A DNA stretch of 64,000 nucleotides, from assembly GCF_017549005.1 (NCBI RefSeq), contig NZ_JAFYYT010000038.1, positions 1-64,000 on the forward strand. Direction: 5' to 3'. Source of the stretch: Ruminococcus sp. (GTDB lineage: Bacteria > Bacillota > Clostridia > Oscillospirales > Ruminococcaceae). A program made the position numbers and the translations under genes. A model generated the notes under the pieces. It saw only the letters and a list, made by a program, of their open reading frames with translations, did not search any database and was not told the origin of the DNA. Of this stretch, positions 8,562 through 18,118 are shown one piece after another. Position 1 is the first letter of the stretch. Every line of letters starts with the position of its first letter.

Positions 8562-9395
8562 TCACCTCTTTTTGCGGTCTTTTATCCTGCCGGATATTAT
8601 CCAGTAGAGTATCAGAAGTATGATAACAGGAATGACTATGAACGGGAGCACTTTTATTTCGTCCACAGGCACGGCGTCTGCCGTGACCTTTACTGTGTGG
8701 GGCTGCTCGCTCTCTATCCTGTGTGCTCTTACAAGGAGCCTGTGAGTATTTATCCCGTAAGGAGTGCAGGTCATCAGAGTAACGCAGTCCATATCGGGTA
8801 TCGGTGCGAGTTTGTCCATTTCATGGGGAAGCACCGTATTTATTTCATCGACCTCATATTCCAGCACCTCGTCAAGGACAGTGATACTGAAAGTATCGTT
8901 TTCCGTGAGTTTGTCGATATCAGTAAACAGCTTTGCGGACGGAAGTCCCCGATGTGCGGATATTACCGAATGGCGTCCCTTTCCGCCGATCGGCAGAGCT
9001 GTTCCTTCGATGTGTCCCACAGCAATATTGAGCACCTCGGGGCTGGTTCCGTGATATATGGGAAGATACGCATTTATCTTGGGGATATCTATATATCCCA
9101 TTATTCCCGTACCTGTAATATCAAGAGCCTGTTCGTAGCCCTTTATCTTTTTATAGTCGCTGAGAGGAGCGGAAAGTGCCGCAAGCTCGTTGTTGTACTT
9201 CTCAGCTCTTTCAAGGAGCATATCCTTGACCGAATTGTCCATATCGCTTACAGTCTGATCGTAAACAGCGATAGCTCTCGACTGCTTGCCCGAGTTCCAC
9301 CAGTTGCTGAACGAGGGATAGAGCATTATGCACAGACCTATTGCAAAGACGGCAAAAAGTGCGATATTGATAAGCAAACTGCGCCTGTTCTTCAT
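8562..9395 (-). CDS. Class C (pilus-polymerising) sortase
   Basis: A 277-aa enzyme that joins pilins by isopeptide bonds at the outer membrane face. Membrane segments lie at about 8-26 and 250-268, the two-anchor layout of class C. Catalytic His148 is in ISAHRGLP, Cys210 in TLMTCTPYG and Arg219 in NTHRLLVR. The TGTGIMGYIDIPKI stretch is typical of pilus sortases. Its ATG overlaps the upstream signal-peptidase stop by 4 bp, and the pilin follows 4 bp downstream, so the operon is tightly coupled. It closely resembles the second class C enzyme at 18.1 kb, which suggests duplication of a sortase/signal-peptidase module. Confidence 0.93.
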   Translation of the reverse strand: MKNRRSLLINIALFAVFAIGLCIMLYPSFSNWWNSGKQSRAIAVYDQTVSDMDNSVKDMLLERAEKYNNELAALSAPLSDYKKIKGYEQALDITGTGIMGYIDIPKINAYLPIYHGTSPEVLNIAVGHIEGTALPIGGKGRHSVISAHRGLPSAKLFTDIDKLTENDTFSITVLDEVLEYEVDEINTVLPHEMDKLAPIPDMDCVTLMTCTPYGINTHRLLVRAHRIESEQPHTVKVTADAVPVDEIKVLPFIVIPVIILLILYWIISGRIKDRKKR

Positions 9396-9955
9396 TTTAT
9401 CTTACCCATTGAGCCAAAAGGCGTTACTGCGAAATATACTTTTCCGATGATGTTTTCTTCCGCCACACAGCCAACAGCTGTTGAACGGCTGTCCACGGAG
9501 ATTTCTCTTTCATCGCCCATAACGAAGTATCTGCTGTCGGGAACTGTAAACGGAAACGAAATATCACATTCGCCCAGGGATTTTTTGCTTATATACGGTT
9601 CATCCAGCTTTTTCCCGTTAAGCTCAACACTTCCGTCGCCGCTAATATCTATAATGTCGTCTGAGACTGCGACAACTCGTTTTATAAGCACCTTTTTGTT
9701 GTGGTAGAAAGCGATAATGTCGCCTTTTTTTATGTCCGTAGACTTATTGCAGAGGACTGTCTGTCCCTTCGACAGTGTCGGCTCCATGCCGCTGCCCGTT
9801 ACTCTGAAAACGGGAAAAATGAAGTTGCAGACAAGTACGATAACAGCTGCGGCAGTAACAATGGAACATATCGTGCTGAAAAGAGCTTTTGCAAAGGCGT
9901 TTCTGAGGCTTTTCGGCTCCGTATTCTGTTCGGTAGTATTTTTTTCATCCATCAT
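9392..9955 (-). CDS. Signal peptidase I homologue of the pilus operon, catalytic Ser replaced by Gly
   Basis: A 187-aa S26 protein with one N-terminal membrane segment (about 28-50). The usual active-site box (G-x-S-M-x-P-T) reads VTGSGMEPT here: the residue just before Met is Gly56, with Ser55 one place earlier. The Lys box (VLIKRVVAV, Lys92) and the C-terminal box (FVMGDEREISVDSRS) are intact. Pilus loci of other Gram-positives carry signal-peptidase-like assembly factors lacking catalytic residues (SipA of S. pyogenes), so a chaperone-like role is possible. First gene of the leftward operon; start behind GAAAGG (9966-9971) and overlapping the next gene by 4 bp. Confidence 0.88.
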   Translation of the reverse strand: MMDEKNTTEQNTEPKSLRNAFAKALFSTICSIVTAAAVIVLVCNFIFPVFRVTGSGMEPTLSKGQTVLCNKSTDIKKGDIIAFYHNKKVLIKRVVAVSDDIIDISGDGSVELNGKKLDEPYISKKSLGECDISFPFTVPDSRYFVMGDEREISVDSRSTAVGCVAEENIIGKVYFAVTPFGSMGKIK

Positions 9956-10073
9956 CTGACACAGCCTTTCAATTTTACATTTGGTAATATTACTGCGAGT
10001 TAATACATTTTTTTATTTCTTGTTACATAAAGAGATCGGAATAATTTAAATCAATGCACAGTTCTATGTATAT

Positions 10074-10103
10074 ATTATACTTTCAAAGCTTTGGGCAAGT
10101 CAA
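10074..10103 (-). promoter_or_regulatory. Promoter of the leftward pilus operon
   Basis: On the minus strand TTGACT (10098-10103) and TATAAT (10074-10079) are separated by 18 bp, about 119 bp before the signal-peptidase start. Confidence 0.8.
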
Positions 10104-10379
10104 TCAAAAATTGTGAACAAACTTTGCAAAGTGCCTAATTTCGGCATTGATAACAATGCGAAAGATTTTATTTGGGCAAATCGCCAAATCGTTTCAAAAT
10201 TAATAACAAAGGATTAACGAGATGTTAATGCCACTCCTGATAGTATAATATTGTAAAGTTGTTCATTCTGTATAAAAAGTGTGCCTGTTTCCTGTAGTTA
10301 AAGCACACAAAGGAGTTTGTGAATATTGGTGCTTTATGACAAAAAACGTTTATCACTTGTTAATAAAATATAAATTCTA

Positions 10380-10409
10380 TTGACTATTTATTATAACGAA
10401 TGGTATAAT
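10380..10409 (+). promoter_or_regulatory. Promoter of the rightward pilus operon
   Basis: TTGACT (10380-10385), 18 bp, TATAAT (10404-10409), about 50 bp before the coiled-coil gene. Same -35 variant and spacing as the divergent operon's promoter, so the two pilus operons may be controlled alike. Confidence 0.82.
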
Positions 10410-10458
10410 ATAACTACATAGAATTCTTATATAACTTAGCTTTCAATGGAGTAAAAAC

Positions 10459-10821
10459 ATGACTGATAAAGAGTTTAAACACCTGAAAAGGAACGATCTG
10501 ATATATATAATATATGAATATCAAAAAAAACAGGAGGAGCTCACTAAGGAGATCGAAGAGCTCCGACAAAAGCTCAGCGATAAGGAGCTGAAAATAAGCA
10601 ATGCAGGCTCTCTTGCAGAGGTTGCTGCAAGACTCAGCGGGCTTTTTGAAGCAGCGCAGAAAACAGCAGACGATTATATGTCGCAGCTTGAGTTTGCAGC
10701 TTCCGCTGAAGCTGAGAAAAAAGCAGAGGAAATCATAAAAAAAGCGGAAAAACGGGCTGAAGAGATCATTTCTGAAGCCGAAAAGAAAGCTTCCGCTGTA
10801 AATACTATCGAAAAAGGATAA
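10459..10821 (+). CDS. Small coiled-coil protein heading the pilus operon
   Basis: A 120-aa soluble, highly charged protein. It opens MTDKEFKHLKRNDLIYIIYEYQKKQEEL and is almost wholly helical, with heptad-like Ala/Glu/Lys segments at about 25-45 and 80-115 (repeats of KKAEEII and EKRAEEII). No signal peptide. It resembles the short DivIVA-like or membrane-coat proteins found ahead of pilus signal peptidases in gut Firmicutes, but the function is not established. It ends 6 bp before the signal-peptidase gene, so it is cotranscribed. It might place pilus assembly at a membrane site; this is inference. Confidence 0.8.
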   Translation: MTDKEFKHLKRNDLIYIIYEYQKKQEELTKEIEELRQKLSDKELKISNAGSLAEVAARLSGLFEAAQKTADDYMSQLEFAASAEAEKKAEEIIKKAEKRAEEIISEAEKKASAVNTIEKG

Positions 10822-10827
10822 TGGATT

Positions 10828-11400
10828 ATGTCAGTAAGAAGAAAAGCTCCCGAAACTATGCCTTCGGTCGGACAGGTCGAAGCGGAGCTTAAAAATATCA
10901 ATTACAGGAAAAAGTTCAGAAGCACCTTGTTCAGCACAGTTTCCGTGCTTATTGTTGTGGCTGCTGTGGCAGTACTGGTATCTACGCTGTTCTTCCCGGT
11001 CGTTCAGGTTGCAGGAAGCAGTATGGAGCCTACTTTAAAAGAAGGAGATATACTCGTACTTGTAAAGTCGGACAAGGTGACATACGGAGAGATGTGCTGC
11101 GTTTCATGGCAGAATAAGTCGCTGCTGAAGCGCGTTATCGGTCTTTCAGGGGACATAATAGATATGGACGCCGACGGAAACGTCTTTGTCAACGGAGAGC
11201 TCCTCAACGAGCCTTATGTCGAGGAAAAGGAGCTCGGAAGATGTGAAATAGAATTTCCTTACCAGGTGCCCGAAGATAAGATCTTTATACTCGGCGATCA
11301 GCGCGAAAGCTCTGTGGACAGCAGAAGTTCGGCGATAGGCTGCGTAGGGAAAGACCAGATAGTAGGAAGGGTGCTTTTTAAGGTCTGGTCAAAGAAATAA
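10828..11400 (+). CDS. lepB: Signal peptidase I of the pilus operon
   Basis: A 190-aa S26 membrane protease that removes signal peptides from secreted proteins. One membrane segment at about 37-57. The serine box VAGSSMEPT carries the catalytic Ser65, the lysine box SLLKRVIGL carries Lys101, and the closing box ILGDQRESSVDSRSS is complete, so it should be active, unlike the paralogue encoded divergently. It sits between the coiled-coil gene and the giant adhesin, suggesting that it processes the pilins of this operon. Confidence 0.92.
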   Translation: MSVRRKAPETMPSVGQVEAELKNINYRKKFRSTLFSTVSVLIVVAAVAVLVSTLFFPVVQVAGSSMEPTLKEGDILVLVKSDKVTYGEMCCVSWQNKSLLKRVIGLSGDIIDMDADGNVFVNGELLNEPYVEEKELGRCEIEFPYQVPEDKIFILGDQRESSVDSRSSAIGCVGKDQIVGRVLFKVWSKK

Positions 11401-11426
11401 TCGCGGAAAGGGGAACGGTGAAATAG

Positions 11427-14400
11427 ATGAAAAACTATTTCGACAGTTTTTATGAGATAATTCATAAAAACAGTGTTAAGCGACGGCGTATGGTTTCGCT
11501 GCTGCTTGTATTGTCAGTATTTGTTTCATCGGGAGTCCTCTGGGAGCTCCGCGATACGGTAATCACTATGGTGAACGAACCGCTGTGCGGCTTAGAAGAG
11601 CATGAGCATACTGATGAATGCTACGAATACAGGCTTGTTTGCGGACTTGAGGAAAACGAGGAGCATACTCATACGGACGAGTGCTGGGAGAAAGTCCTTG
11701 TTTGCGGGGATGACGAGCATTTGCACACAATGCTTTGTTATGACGAAAATGAGGAGATGTTCGAGATCAGCAATGATCCGGAAAGCGAATTCGACGACGA
11801 ATATTATGCAATCAGCAATGTTCCTTCGAGAAAAGTTTATGACCAAGCTGAGGAAGATATATTTACTGATTTACCTATGCTTGCACTTGACAACGAGATA
11901 AGGCCATTGGATAACGATACAGGTGAGAGGAGAATCGAGGATAGTGATAATCCGACGCCTATCCAGACCATAGACAACATTGCAGAAGGTATCAAATTTA
12001 CGCTGTTTGATTATGGCAACAGCGAACTTGAAGGTCCTGCAAATAATTATAATCTAAGTACTAAGAATGACTCAAATGGAAATCCGGTATCCGACCATTA
12101 CAACATAATATATAACGGAATCAATACAGACAGAAATTATAATGACGATATTCTGTTTTTTGCTTATGGTACTCCGCCTCCGCATGGTGAAGCAACGGGT
12201 AATTACCTAGATGATAATGGAAATCAGATACCTACTTATCGTCCTGGTACTCACGATAAGAACTATTACTCAGGCGATTACAATATTGATTCATATCAAT
12301 CAGGCAACAGACCAATTCAGAAGATAGTAAAAAATAAGCTTGGAGATGACGGCTATCCTGTAATGAATAATAATGCTGCCCACAGTCTCGATTATCTTTT
12401 CAAGCCAAATTATCTTGATGCTGCCGACTACAAGACAACCTATACTGATGTCAATCACTTTCTGAAAGAAGTAACACAAAACGGTGTTAGACACCTTGTT
12501 TATGACAGTAACGAGAATTATGCATATTTTGACACAGATTCCCACAATTTTACCATATATAACGGAACATATCATATCATAAACGATGATCATCACAGAA
12601 AAAACGATGAAAACCTGATAAAAGATAATCCTGTAACATACCCTTCAGATAACGGATATGAAATGGGAATAGGTTTTTTCCCGTTCAATGAGTATGATAC
12701 AAGAAAAAGAGATCCTAACTGGGACGGAAATCGTTTTTATCAGGCGAATGCAGAAACCTACGGTAGTGGATTCAATCACCATTTCGGAATGACAATGGAA
12801 ACTAAATTCATTAATACACCTACTAATAATCAACCTATAGTTTTCAGATACAGCGGTGATGATGATATGTGGGTATTCGTTGACGGTGTTCTTGTTCTTG
12901 ATATCGGCGGTATCCATGAACCTGCTGAAGGTCTTATCGATTTTACTAACGGTTATGTCTGGGTGCAGGATAATGCACCTGAAAACACAGAAAGTAAATC
13001 AAAGGCTGAGTTGATCGATACGTATAAGGTCTTTGCAAGCTTTGATTCTTCGATACTTCCTAAAGGCTGGAATGAAGCAGGAAATAAATGGATAGTGAAA
13101 CCTATCAGTGATTTCTTTAATGCTGCTGGGGAAACATGGAACTCAGGAAATGGTGCGCTCCATGATATCAAAATGTTTTATCTTGAGCGAGGCGGATGTT
13201 ACTCAAACCTTGCAATCGATATGAACCTTCCAACACTTAAATCTCTGACAGTTACCAAAGAGGTCGATTATCAGGATCACCTTGTAAAAGGACTTTACGA
13301 GGATTACAGATATCGCTTCCAGGTATGGGAAAAGGTTAGAATAGGTGATACCGACCAGTATGAATGGGTGCAGCCAAGTGATTTCGATAATCACGGAGAG
13401 TTTACTCTGAAAGAGGGCGAAAGAAAGACTTTTGAACACCTTGATCAGAACAGAGTATTCAAGGTAGTTGAAGTCGGAGTCGTTCCATCTGAAAATGCTT
13501 CGGCTATACCGCTTGACCCAAATACTTTCTCTGAGGTCACTATTAAAACTGTCAAAAATCCAAATCCTGCCGCCGGATCAACGCCTATCATCAACGGCAG
13601 TGTGTCAAGTACAGAAGAAGCGTTGAGCGAGGTCCAGAGTTATACATTCAACAATCAGATCAAACAAGAAACTACGGATATTTCCATAAAAAAGACATGG
13701 GATCCGCAATTGGCTGACAATGATCCATTAAATAACTTCACATTAAAGTATAAGATATTGCGTACAGATACTGTAAATGGTGAAGTTAAGCAAGTTGCAC
13801 TTTGGGTTCCTGATCCGAATGATCCTACAAAAGAGATAAAAAGCCGTAACTTCTCACTTACTCCAGCTGAATGGAGCAACGGCAAAACAATAACGGGACT
13901 TCTTGAACAGTATGGTAATCATTATTATACTTACCGCATAGAAGAGATCAATGTACCTGCCGGTTATAAGGCTTCATACAGCGTTGATGATAACAATAAT
14001 TTTGTAATAAAAAACACAAACTTAAGCAAAACAGATATTTATGTCGAGAAGAAGTGGGAAAACTGCACCGATGCAGGCATGAAAGTCAAGGTCAGGCTCA
14101 CAAGATCAATGATTGGCTATACAGAAAGCACTAAAACAAGTCTTACAGTCAACATCCTTGATGAAGGCGGAAATCATATAAAAACATATGATACAAATGG
14201 AGTATATGCAGGCGGAAGCGCAGAATTAACATATACCCTTCCCGAAGGTGTGGAAATTTACCACGGTGACATTAAGTATCCACAAAAACAGATCGGAAGC
14301 GGTACACCAATTCCAATTTCAAATCAGAACGGTCTCGATGACCAACTTTTTGTAAAGTTTGAAGAAGATGAAGGAATACTTGTTGTTCAGAATCTTGCTG

Positions 14401-16169
14401 ATGAAGCTAATACCGTAACATTTAAGGTCACATCTGATAATGCAAAGGACAGCTTGCTTCTTCTTCACCACTCTTTCACGAGAGGTACAAACGGTTGGGT
14501 AACCAATACGCTTTCTCCTACATATGAAGTTTTAGATAATGACGGTCATGTAGTTGAGGTTAAAACTAAAGTAACACCAAGCAGTAATTCTGATTATGCC
14601 AAAGGCGACGGATTGATCGTTCAGGGCAGAACAAATGCATGGAACGGCGCAAAATTAATGCTTGACCCTGCAAAGTTCAAAGCTAACAAGACCTATACAT
14701 TCAGTGTATATATACTAAGTCCACAAGATGACGTTTATAAAATGACATTCAATAATGGTCTTGGTGATGATGAACCTCTAAAACTATTAGGCAGCACCGC
14801 ACAGTCATTGCCTATTTCTTCAGAAGACGGATGGACTCAGCTTACGGGTACAATTAAATTGACGGATAAAATTGACCCATACAATATGTATCTATTGATT
14901 GAAACTTTGCCTCAAAATAATGATTATACAGCTTCTGTGCTCAGAGGTGGAACTTATTTCCGTATGGATGAATTTACTGCAATTGAAGGAGAGCGAACTG
15001 TTACTGTCTCACCGCAAACGACAAGCAGTCAGGGCGGTGTTGTTACAATAAGCGGAGCGACTACAGTAAGTACTTCAACAAACAATATACAGGTATATTA
15101 TACTAATTTCAGTGAAGGCATGGATAATTGGTCATTGAATGATTATGATATGGAGCATAATCCAGCCAATGCAACGCGGCTTCAAGATAAAGATAATAAT
15201 TTTTACTATATTAGAGTAGCAGAAAGAAATGCAACAAACGATGGCATAAAAATGAGCGTTCCTTTTCTTCAAAAAGGTCATACTTACAGATTTGAAGCCA
15301 AAGTACAGGGTGATGGTCAAAACAGTTCAGAAGATATTAAACTATCTATAGACTTGCAAGGCGGTAGTAATAATGATGAAAGATTTAGACCGATAGGTGC
15401 TACTAATATTGCTCATGATGGGGAGAATTACTGGGTTCAGAATACCTTTTCAAGTAATTTTACTATTCCTGATTATGCTGATACTTCAAAAATGTATATT
15501 TATTTTGAGACTCCATATGCGGAGCAAGGAGGGCAAAATGGAAACTTTAGAGTAAATGAGGTTCGGATTACAGATATTACAACTATTACAACTACGTCAA
15601 TAACTCCTGTTTCAGGTAATAAAGACGGCTACAAAATAGAAAACGGTCAATACGTATCAAACTTCAGCAATTACGCCGTCAATCTTGAAAACAATTCCGT
15701 AACACAGCCAATAAACATTGCAGATACAGGATACGAACCTGATAACAGCTTTACTGCAAGAGAAGTAATTCTTAAAGCAGACAATTCATGGAAGTATCAT
15801 TGGCAGAATTATGATTCAACTTTATCAAATTATATGCCTACAGAAGATGCCAATACCCTGTATAAATATCATATAGAAGAGATAAGTTTGATTGATTCCG
15901 AAAATCATGAGTATTTAATAAGCGAAAATTCTACGACTCATGATTTAATGAGCAGTGATGGGAATTATCTCGTGACCTACAGCGGAAATGATATTGCGAA
16001 TAACACATCAAACACCCCGATACTTGTGACAAACAAGTACATATGGTACACGCTTCCCACGACGGGAGGACAAGGCACAACGAGTATATACATACTCGGA
16101 AGTATATTGACAGCAATTGGATTATTCAGCGGATCCGCCTTGTACAGGCGTAAAAGGAGGCGAGTGTGA
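11427..16169 (+). CDS. Giant LPTTG-anchored adhesin, likely pilus tip
   Basis: A 1580-aa surface protein. A basic stretch and membrane segment (about 18-45) act as the export signal. Residues about 52-110 contain repeated Cys/His motifs (CGLEEHEHTDECY, CGLEENEEHTHTDECW, CGDDEHLHTMLCY) that could bind metal or form disulfides. A fibro-slime-like domain lies around 410-560 with the core RYSGDDDMWVFVDGVLVLD. Several Cna-B-like segments follow (for example 620-700 and 750-890), then two jellyroll-like, possibly carbohydrate-binding, regions (about 1010-1190 and 1225-1385). The C-terminus has LPTTG, a hydrophobic helix and RRKRRRV. Size, order and neighbours fit a tip adhesin joined to the backbone pilin encoded next. 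Ligand unknown; plant fibre or mucus are guesses. Confidence 0.87.
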   Translation: MKNYFDSFYEIIHKNSVKRRRMVSLLLVLSVFVSSGVLWELRDTVITMVNEPLCGLEEHEHTDECYEYRLVCGLEENEEHTHTDECWEKVLVCGDDEHLHTMLCYDENEEMFEISNDPESEFDDEYYAISNVPSRKVYDQAEEDIFTDLPMLALDNEIRPLDNDTGERRIEDSDNPTPIQTIDNIAEGIKFTLFDYGNSELEGPANNYNLSTKNDSNGNPVSDHYNIIYNGINTDRNYNDDILFFAYGTPPPHGEATGNYLDDNGNQIPTYRPGTHDKNYYSGDYNIDSYQSGNRPIQKIVKNKLGDDGYPVMNNNAAHSLDYLFKPNYLDAADYKTTYTDVNHFLKEVTQNGVRHLVYDSNENYAYFDTDSHNFTIYNGTYHIINDDHHRKNDENLIKDNPVTYPSDNGYEMGIGFFPFNEYDTRKRDPNWDGNRFYQANAETYGSGFNHHFGMTMETKFINTPTNNQPIVFRYSGDDDMWVFVDGVLVLDIGGIHEPAEGLIDFTNGYVWVQDNAPENTESKSKAELIDTYKVFASFDSSILPKGWNEAGNKWIVKPISDFFNAAGETWNSGNGALHDIKMFYLERGGCYSNLAIDMNLPTLKSLTVTKEVDYQDHLVKGLYEDYRYRFQVWEKVRIGDTDQYEWVQPSDFDNHGEFTLKEGERKTFEHLDQNRVFKVVEVGVVPSENASAIPLDPNTFSEVTIKTVKNPNPAAGSTPIINGSVSSTEEALSEVQSYTFNNQIKQETTDISIKKTWDPQLADNDPLNNFTLKYKILRTDTVNGEVKQVALWVPDPNDPTKEIKSRNFSLTPAEWSNGKTITGLLEQYGNHYYTYRIEEINVPAGYKASYSVDDNNNFVIKNTNLSKTDIYVEKKWENCTDAGMKVKVRLTRSMIGYTESTKTSLTVNILDEGGNHIKTYDTNGVYAGGSAELTYTLPEGVEIYHGDIKYPQKQIGSGTPIPISNQNGLDDQLFVKFEEDEGILVVQNLADEANTVTFKVTSDNAKDSLLLLHHSFTRGTNGWVTNTLSPTYEVLDNDGHVVEVKTKVTPSSNSDYAKGDGLIVQGRTNAWNGAKLMLDPAKFKANKTYTFSVYILSPQDDVYKMTFNNGLGDDEPLKLLGSTAQSLPISSEDGWTQLTGTIKLTDKIDPYNMYLLIETLPQNNDYTASVLRGGTYFRMDEFTAIEGERTVTVSPQTTSSQGGVVTISGATTVSTSTNNIQVYYTNFSEGMDNWSLNDYDMEHNPANATRLQDKDNNFYYIRVAERNATNDGIKMSVPFLQKGHTYRFEAKVQGDGQNSSEDIKLSIDLQGGSNNDERFRPIGATNIAHDGENYWVQNTFSSNFTIPDYADTSKMYIYFETPYAEQGGQNGNFRVNEVRITDITTITTTSITPVSGNKDGYKIENGQYVSNFSNYAVNLENNSVTQPINIADTGYEPDNSFTAREVILKADNSWKYHWQNYDSTLSNYMPTEDANTLYKYHIEEISLIDSENHEYLISENSTTHDLMSSDGNYLVTYSGNDIANNTSNTPILVTNKYIWYTLPTTGGQGTTSIYILGSILTAIGLFSGSALYRRKRRRV

Positions 16170-16238
16170 AATGGCTTCCTGATAACTGAAAAGGCGGATA
16201 TAAACGAAAACAAATTATGGAAAACGGAGGTAAATTAT

Positions 16239-18026
16239 ATGAAAACTAATAAAAGAACATTAGCTATACTGACAGCAGGTCTGTTAGCAGTAACACCCAT
16301 GGCGATGACTGGAATGACGGCGTTTGCGGCGACTATAACCGTAAATAAAGTAACAGGCGATAGCGTTACACACGTATACAAGGCATATCCTATTATAACA
16401 GGAACGATATCTGGAGACAAGCTTACAGCGATGGTTTGGGCTACTGGATTGGACAAAAATGTGTTGGCAACTGCATTAACTGCTTTTGATACTGCTCATA
16501 GTACATCAAAGTTTACAAGTTTTAATGCTTCTACCACATCTCCTGAACAATTTGCAACGATGCTTGAAGGTTTGACGGATGCTCAAAAAGAGGATTTGGC
16601 TAAAGTGTTTAATACAGCCAATATATTTACTGGCGCAGGCACAGCATTAGATGGTTCCGGTTCAGCTTATACAGCTACAGGTCTTGATGACGGTTGGTAT
16701 GTTATTAAGGATGAGACAGCATCTTTAACAGGCAGTGCAAGAAGTGCAAATATTCTTGAGGTAAGAGGAGATACGCCTGCGATCACACCTAAATTCTCTC
16801 TTCCAACGCTTGAAAAGAAGATAGTCGATTCAACTGGTGCTAATCCACAAGATGCCAATACAGCTGCTATCGGTGATGTTGTATATTATAAAATCAGTAC
16901 TGAAGTGCCAGATATGACAGGCTATAACAAGTATTTCTTTATTGTAAGTGATACATTATCTTCAGGCTTGACATATAATATAAATTCATTGGTGGTAAAA
17001 TATGGTACAGGAGCAGGTACAGCATTTAATGAAGATACTGATGGACCAATAGAAAATGCCGATACAGGTGATTATTATTTAGATATTTCCGGCGGAACTA
17101 TTAGGGTAGTATTTGAGGATTTTCGTAATAATATGGCTTTAAAGAGTATTGCTGCAGGAACTCCTATAACTATTACATATAACGCCACACTTAATTCACA
17201 GGCAAATACTTCACCTACTGTTGGTAATCCAAATACAGCCAAACTGATATACTCCAATGACCCTAATGTTACATATACTGGAACACCCGGAACGACTCCC
17301 GATGAGCCCGCATCTGGTGAACCTAAGGGAGAAACGCCCGAGGATAAGGTAAATACATATACCACTGCTATCAAGATCAAAAAGGTAGATCAGGACGGTC
17401 AGCCATTAAAAGGGGCGACATTCAAGCTTACAGGTGCTAACCTAAAAAAGGTTGAAACCGTATCGGGAGCAACATTCACAGAAGATAATACCAACGGAAC
17501 ATACTGGAAATTAAGTAATGGCTCTTATACTACAACAGATCCTACAACATTAACTAATGAACAAAAGGCGCTGTATGATAGCTTGACAACTAAATATACG
17601 AAGACTCCAGTTGCAGCATTAGAGCAGACAGCTGCAATAGCCGGAACAGATACTGTTGTAAGTGTAAGCGCAACAGTTGATGATTCAGGTATCCTTACAT
17701 TTACAGGTCTTAACGCAGGGGATTATACTCTTGAGGAAACAGGCGTTCCTACAGGTTACAACAAGGCTGATGAAATTTCATTTACTATCGGTACATCAGC
17801 AATAAATGAATATTCAGTAATATGGACAAATTCAAACTCTACAGCATTTTCTGCTATGGACGCTGATAATATGTTCCCAACAACCATAACTAACAGAAAA
17901 GGTTCTATTCTCCCCACAACAGGTGGCATAGGCACAAAGCTGTTCTACATCATAGGTGGAATGCTCGTAGCTGGTTCCGTAGTTCTTCTAGTTACAAAGA
18001 AGAGAATGGGCACTAAGGAAGACTGA
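16239..18026 (+). CDS. Backbone (major) pilin, LPTTG
   Basis: A 595-aa isopeptide-forming pilin subunit. Signal peptide 1-30 ending AFA. A FimA/SpaA-type N-terminal domain (about 31-185) ends in the GLDDGWYVI and NILEVRGDTPAITPKF pattern; a second domain (about 190-370) and a Cna-B domain (about 375-550) follow. The E-box TLEETGVPTGYN (about 497-508) provides the Glu for the internal Lys-Asn bond. The sorting signal LPTTGG lies near 558, with a hydrophobic helix and a KKRMGTKED tail. RBS AACGGAGGT is strong, as expected for an abundant subunit. Followed by a 13-bp hairpin and the class C sortase that would polymerise it. Confidence 0.92.
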   Translation: MKTNKRTLAILTAGLLAVTPMAMTGMTAFAATITVNKVTGDSVTHVYKAYPIITGTISGDKLTAMVWATGLDKNVLATALTAFDTAHSTSKFTSFNASTTSPEQFATMLEGLTDAQKEDLAKVFNTANIFTGAGTALDGSGSAYTATGLDDGWYVIKDETASLTGSARSANILEVRGDTPAITPKFSLPTLEKKIVDSTGANPQDANTAAIGDVVYYKISTEVPDMTGYNKYFFIVSDTLSSGLTYNINSLVVKYGTGAGTAFNEDTDGPIENADTGDYYLDISGGTIRVVFEDFRNNMALKSIAAGTPITITYNATLNSQANTSPTVGNPNTAKLIYSNDPNVTYTGTPGTTPDEPASGEPKGETPEDKVNTYTTAIKIKKVDQDGQPLKGATFKLTGANLKKVETVSGATFTEDNTNGTYWKLSNGSYTTTDPTTLTNEQKALYDSLTTKYTKTPVAALEQTAAIAGTDTVVSVSATVDDSGILTFTGLNAGDYTLEETGVPTGYNKADEISFTIGTSAINEYSVIWTNSNSTAFSAMDADNMFPTTITNRKGSILPTTGGIGTKLFYIIGGMLVAGSVVLLVTKKRMGTKED

Positions 18027-18063
18027 GCAGTTCAATAAAAACAAAGCAAATATCTGAACTTAT

Positions 18064-18094
18064 AGTGCAGCGGTGGTAGTTCCACCGCTGCACT
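18064..18094 (+). terminator. Perfect hairpin between backbone pilin and sortase
   Basis: AGTGCAGCGGTGG and CCACCGCTGCACT form a perfect 13-bp stem with a 5-base loop. No T run follows, so it probably limits readthrough or protects the pilin mRNA 3' end, giving more pilin than sortase. Confidence 0.65.
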
Positions 18095-18118
18095 GCAATT
18101 TAATTCAAGGAGCTTTTG

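Larger units (their letters stand above)
9956..10458. other. Divergent control region between the two pilus operons
   Basis: About 500 bp, strongly AT-rich, with a promoter facing out near each side (10074-10103 minus, 10380-10409 plus). An additional TATAAT-like box near 10240 lacks a good -35. No phase-variation inverted repeats or homopolymer tracts long enough to suggest slippage were noticed. Confidence 0.6.

Noticed and set aside
8397-9707. A 436-codon plus-strand open frame across the leftward pilus operon
   Set aside because: It is antisense to a sortase and a signal peptidase with clear catalytic motifs, has no ribosome site and encodes no recognisable protein.
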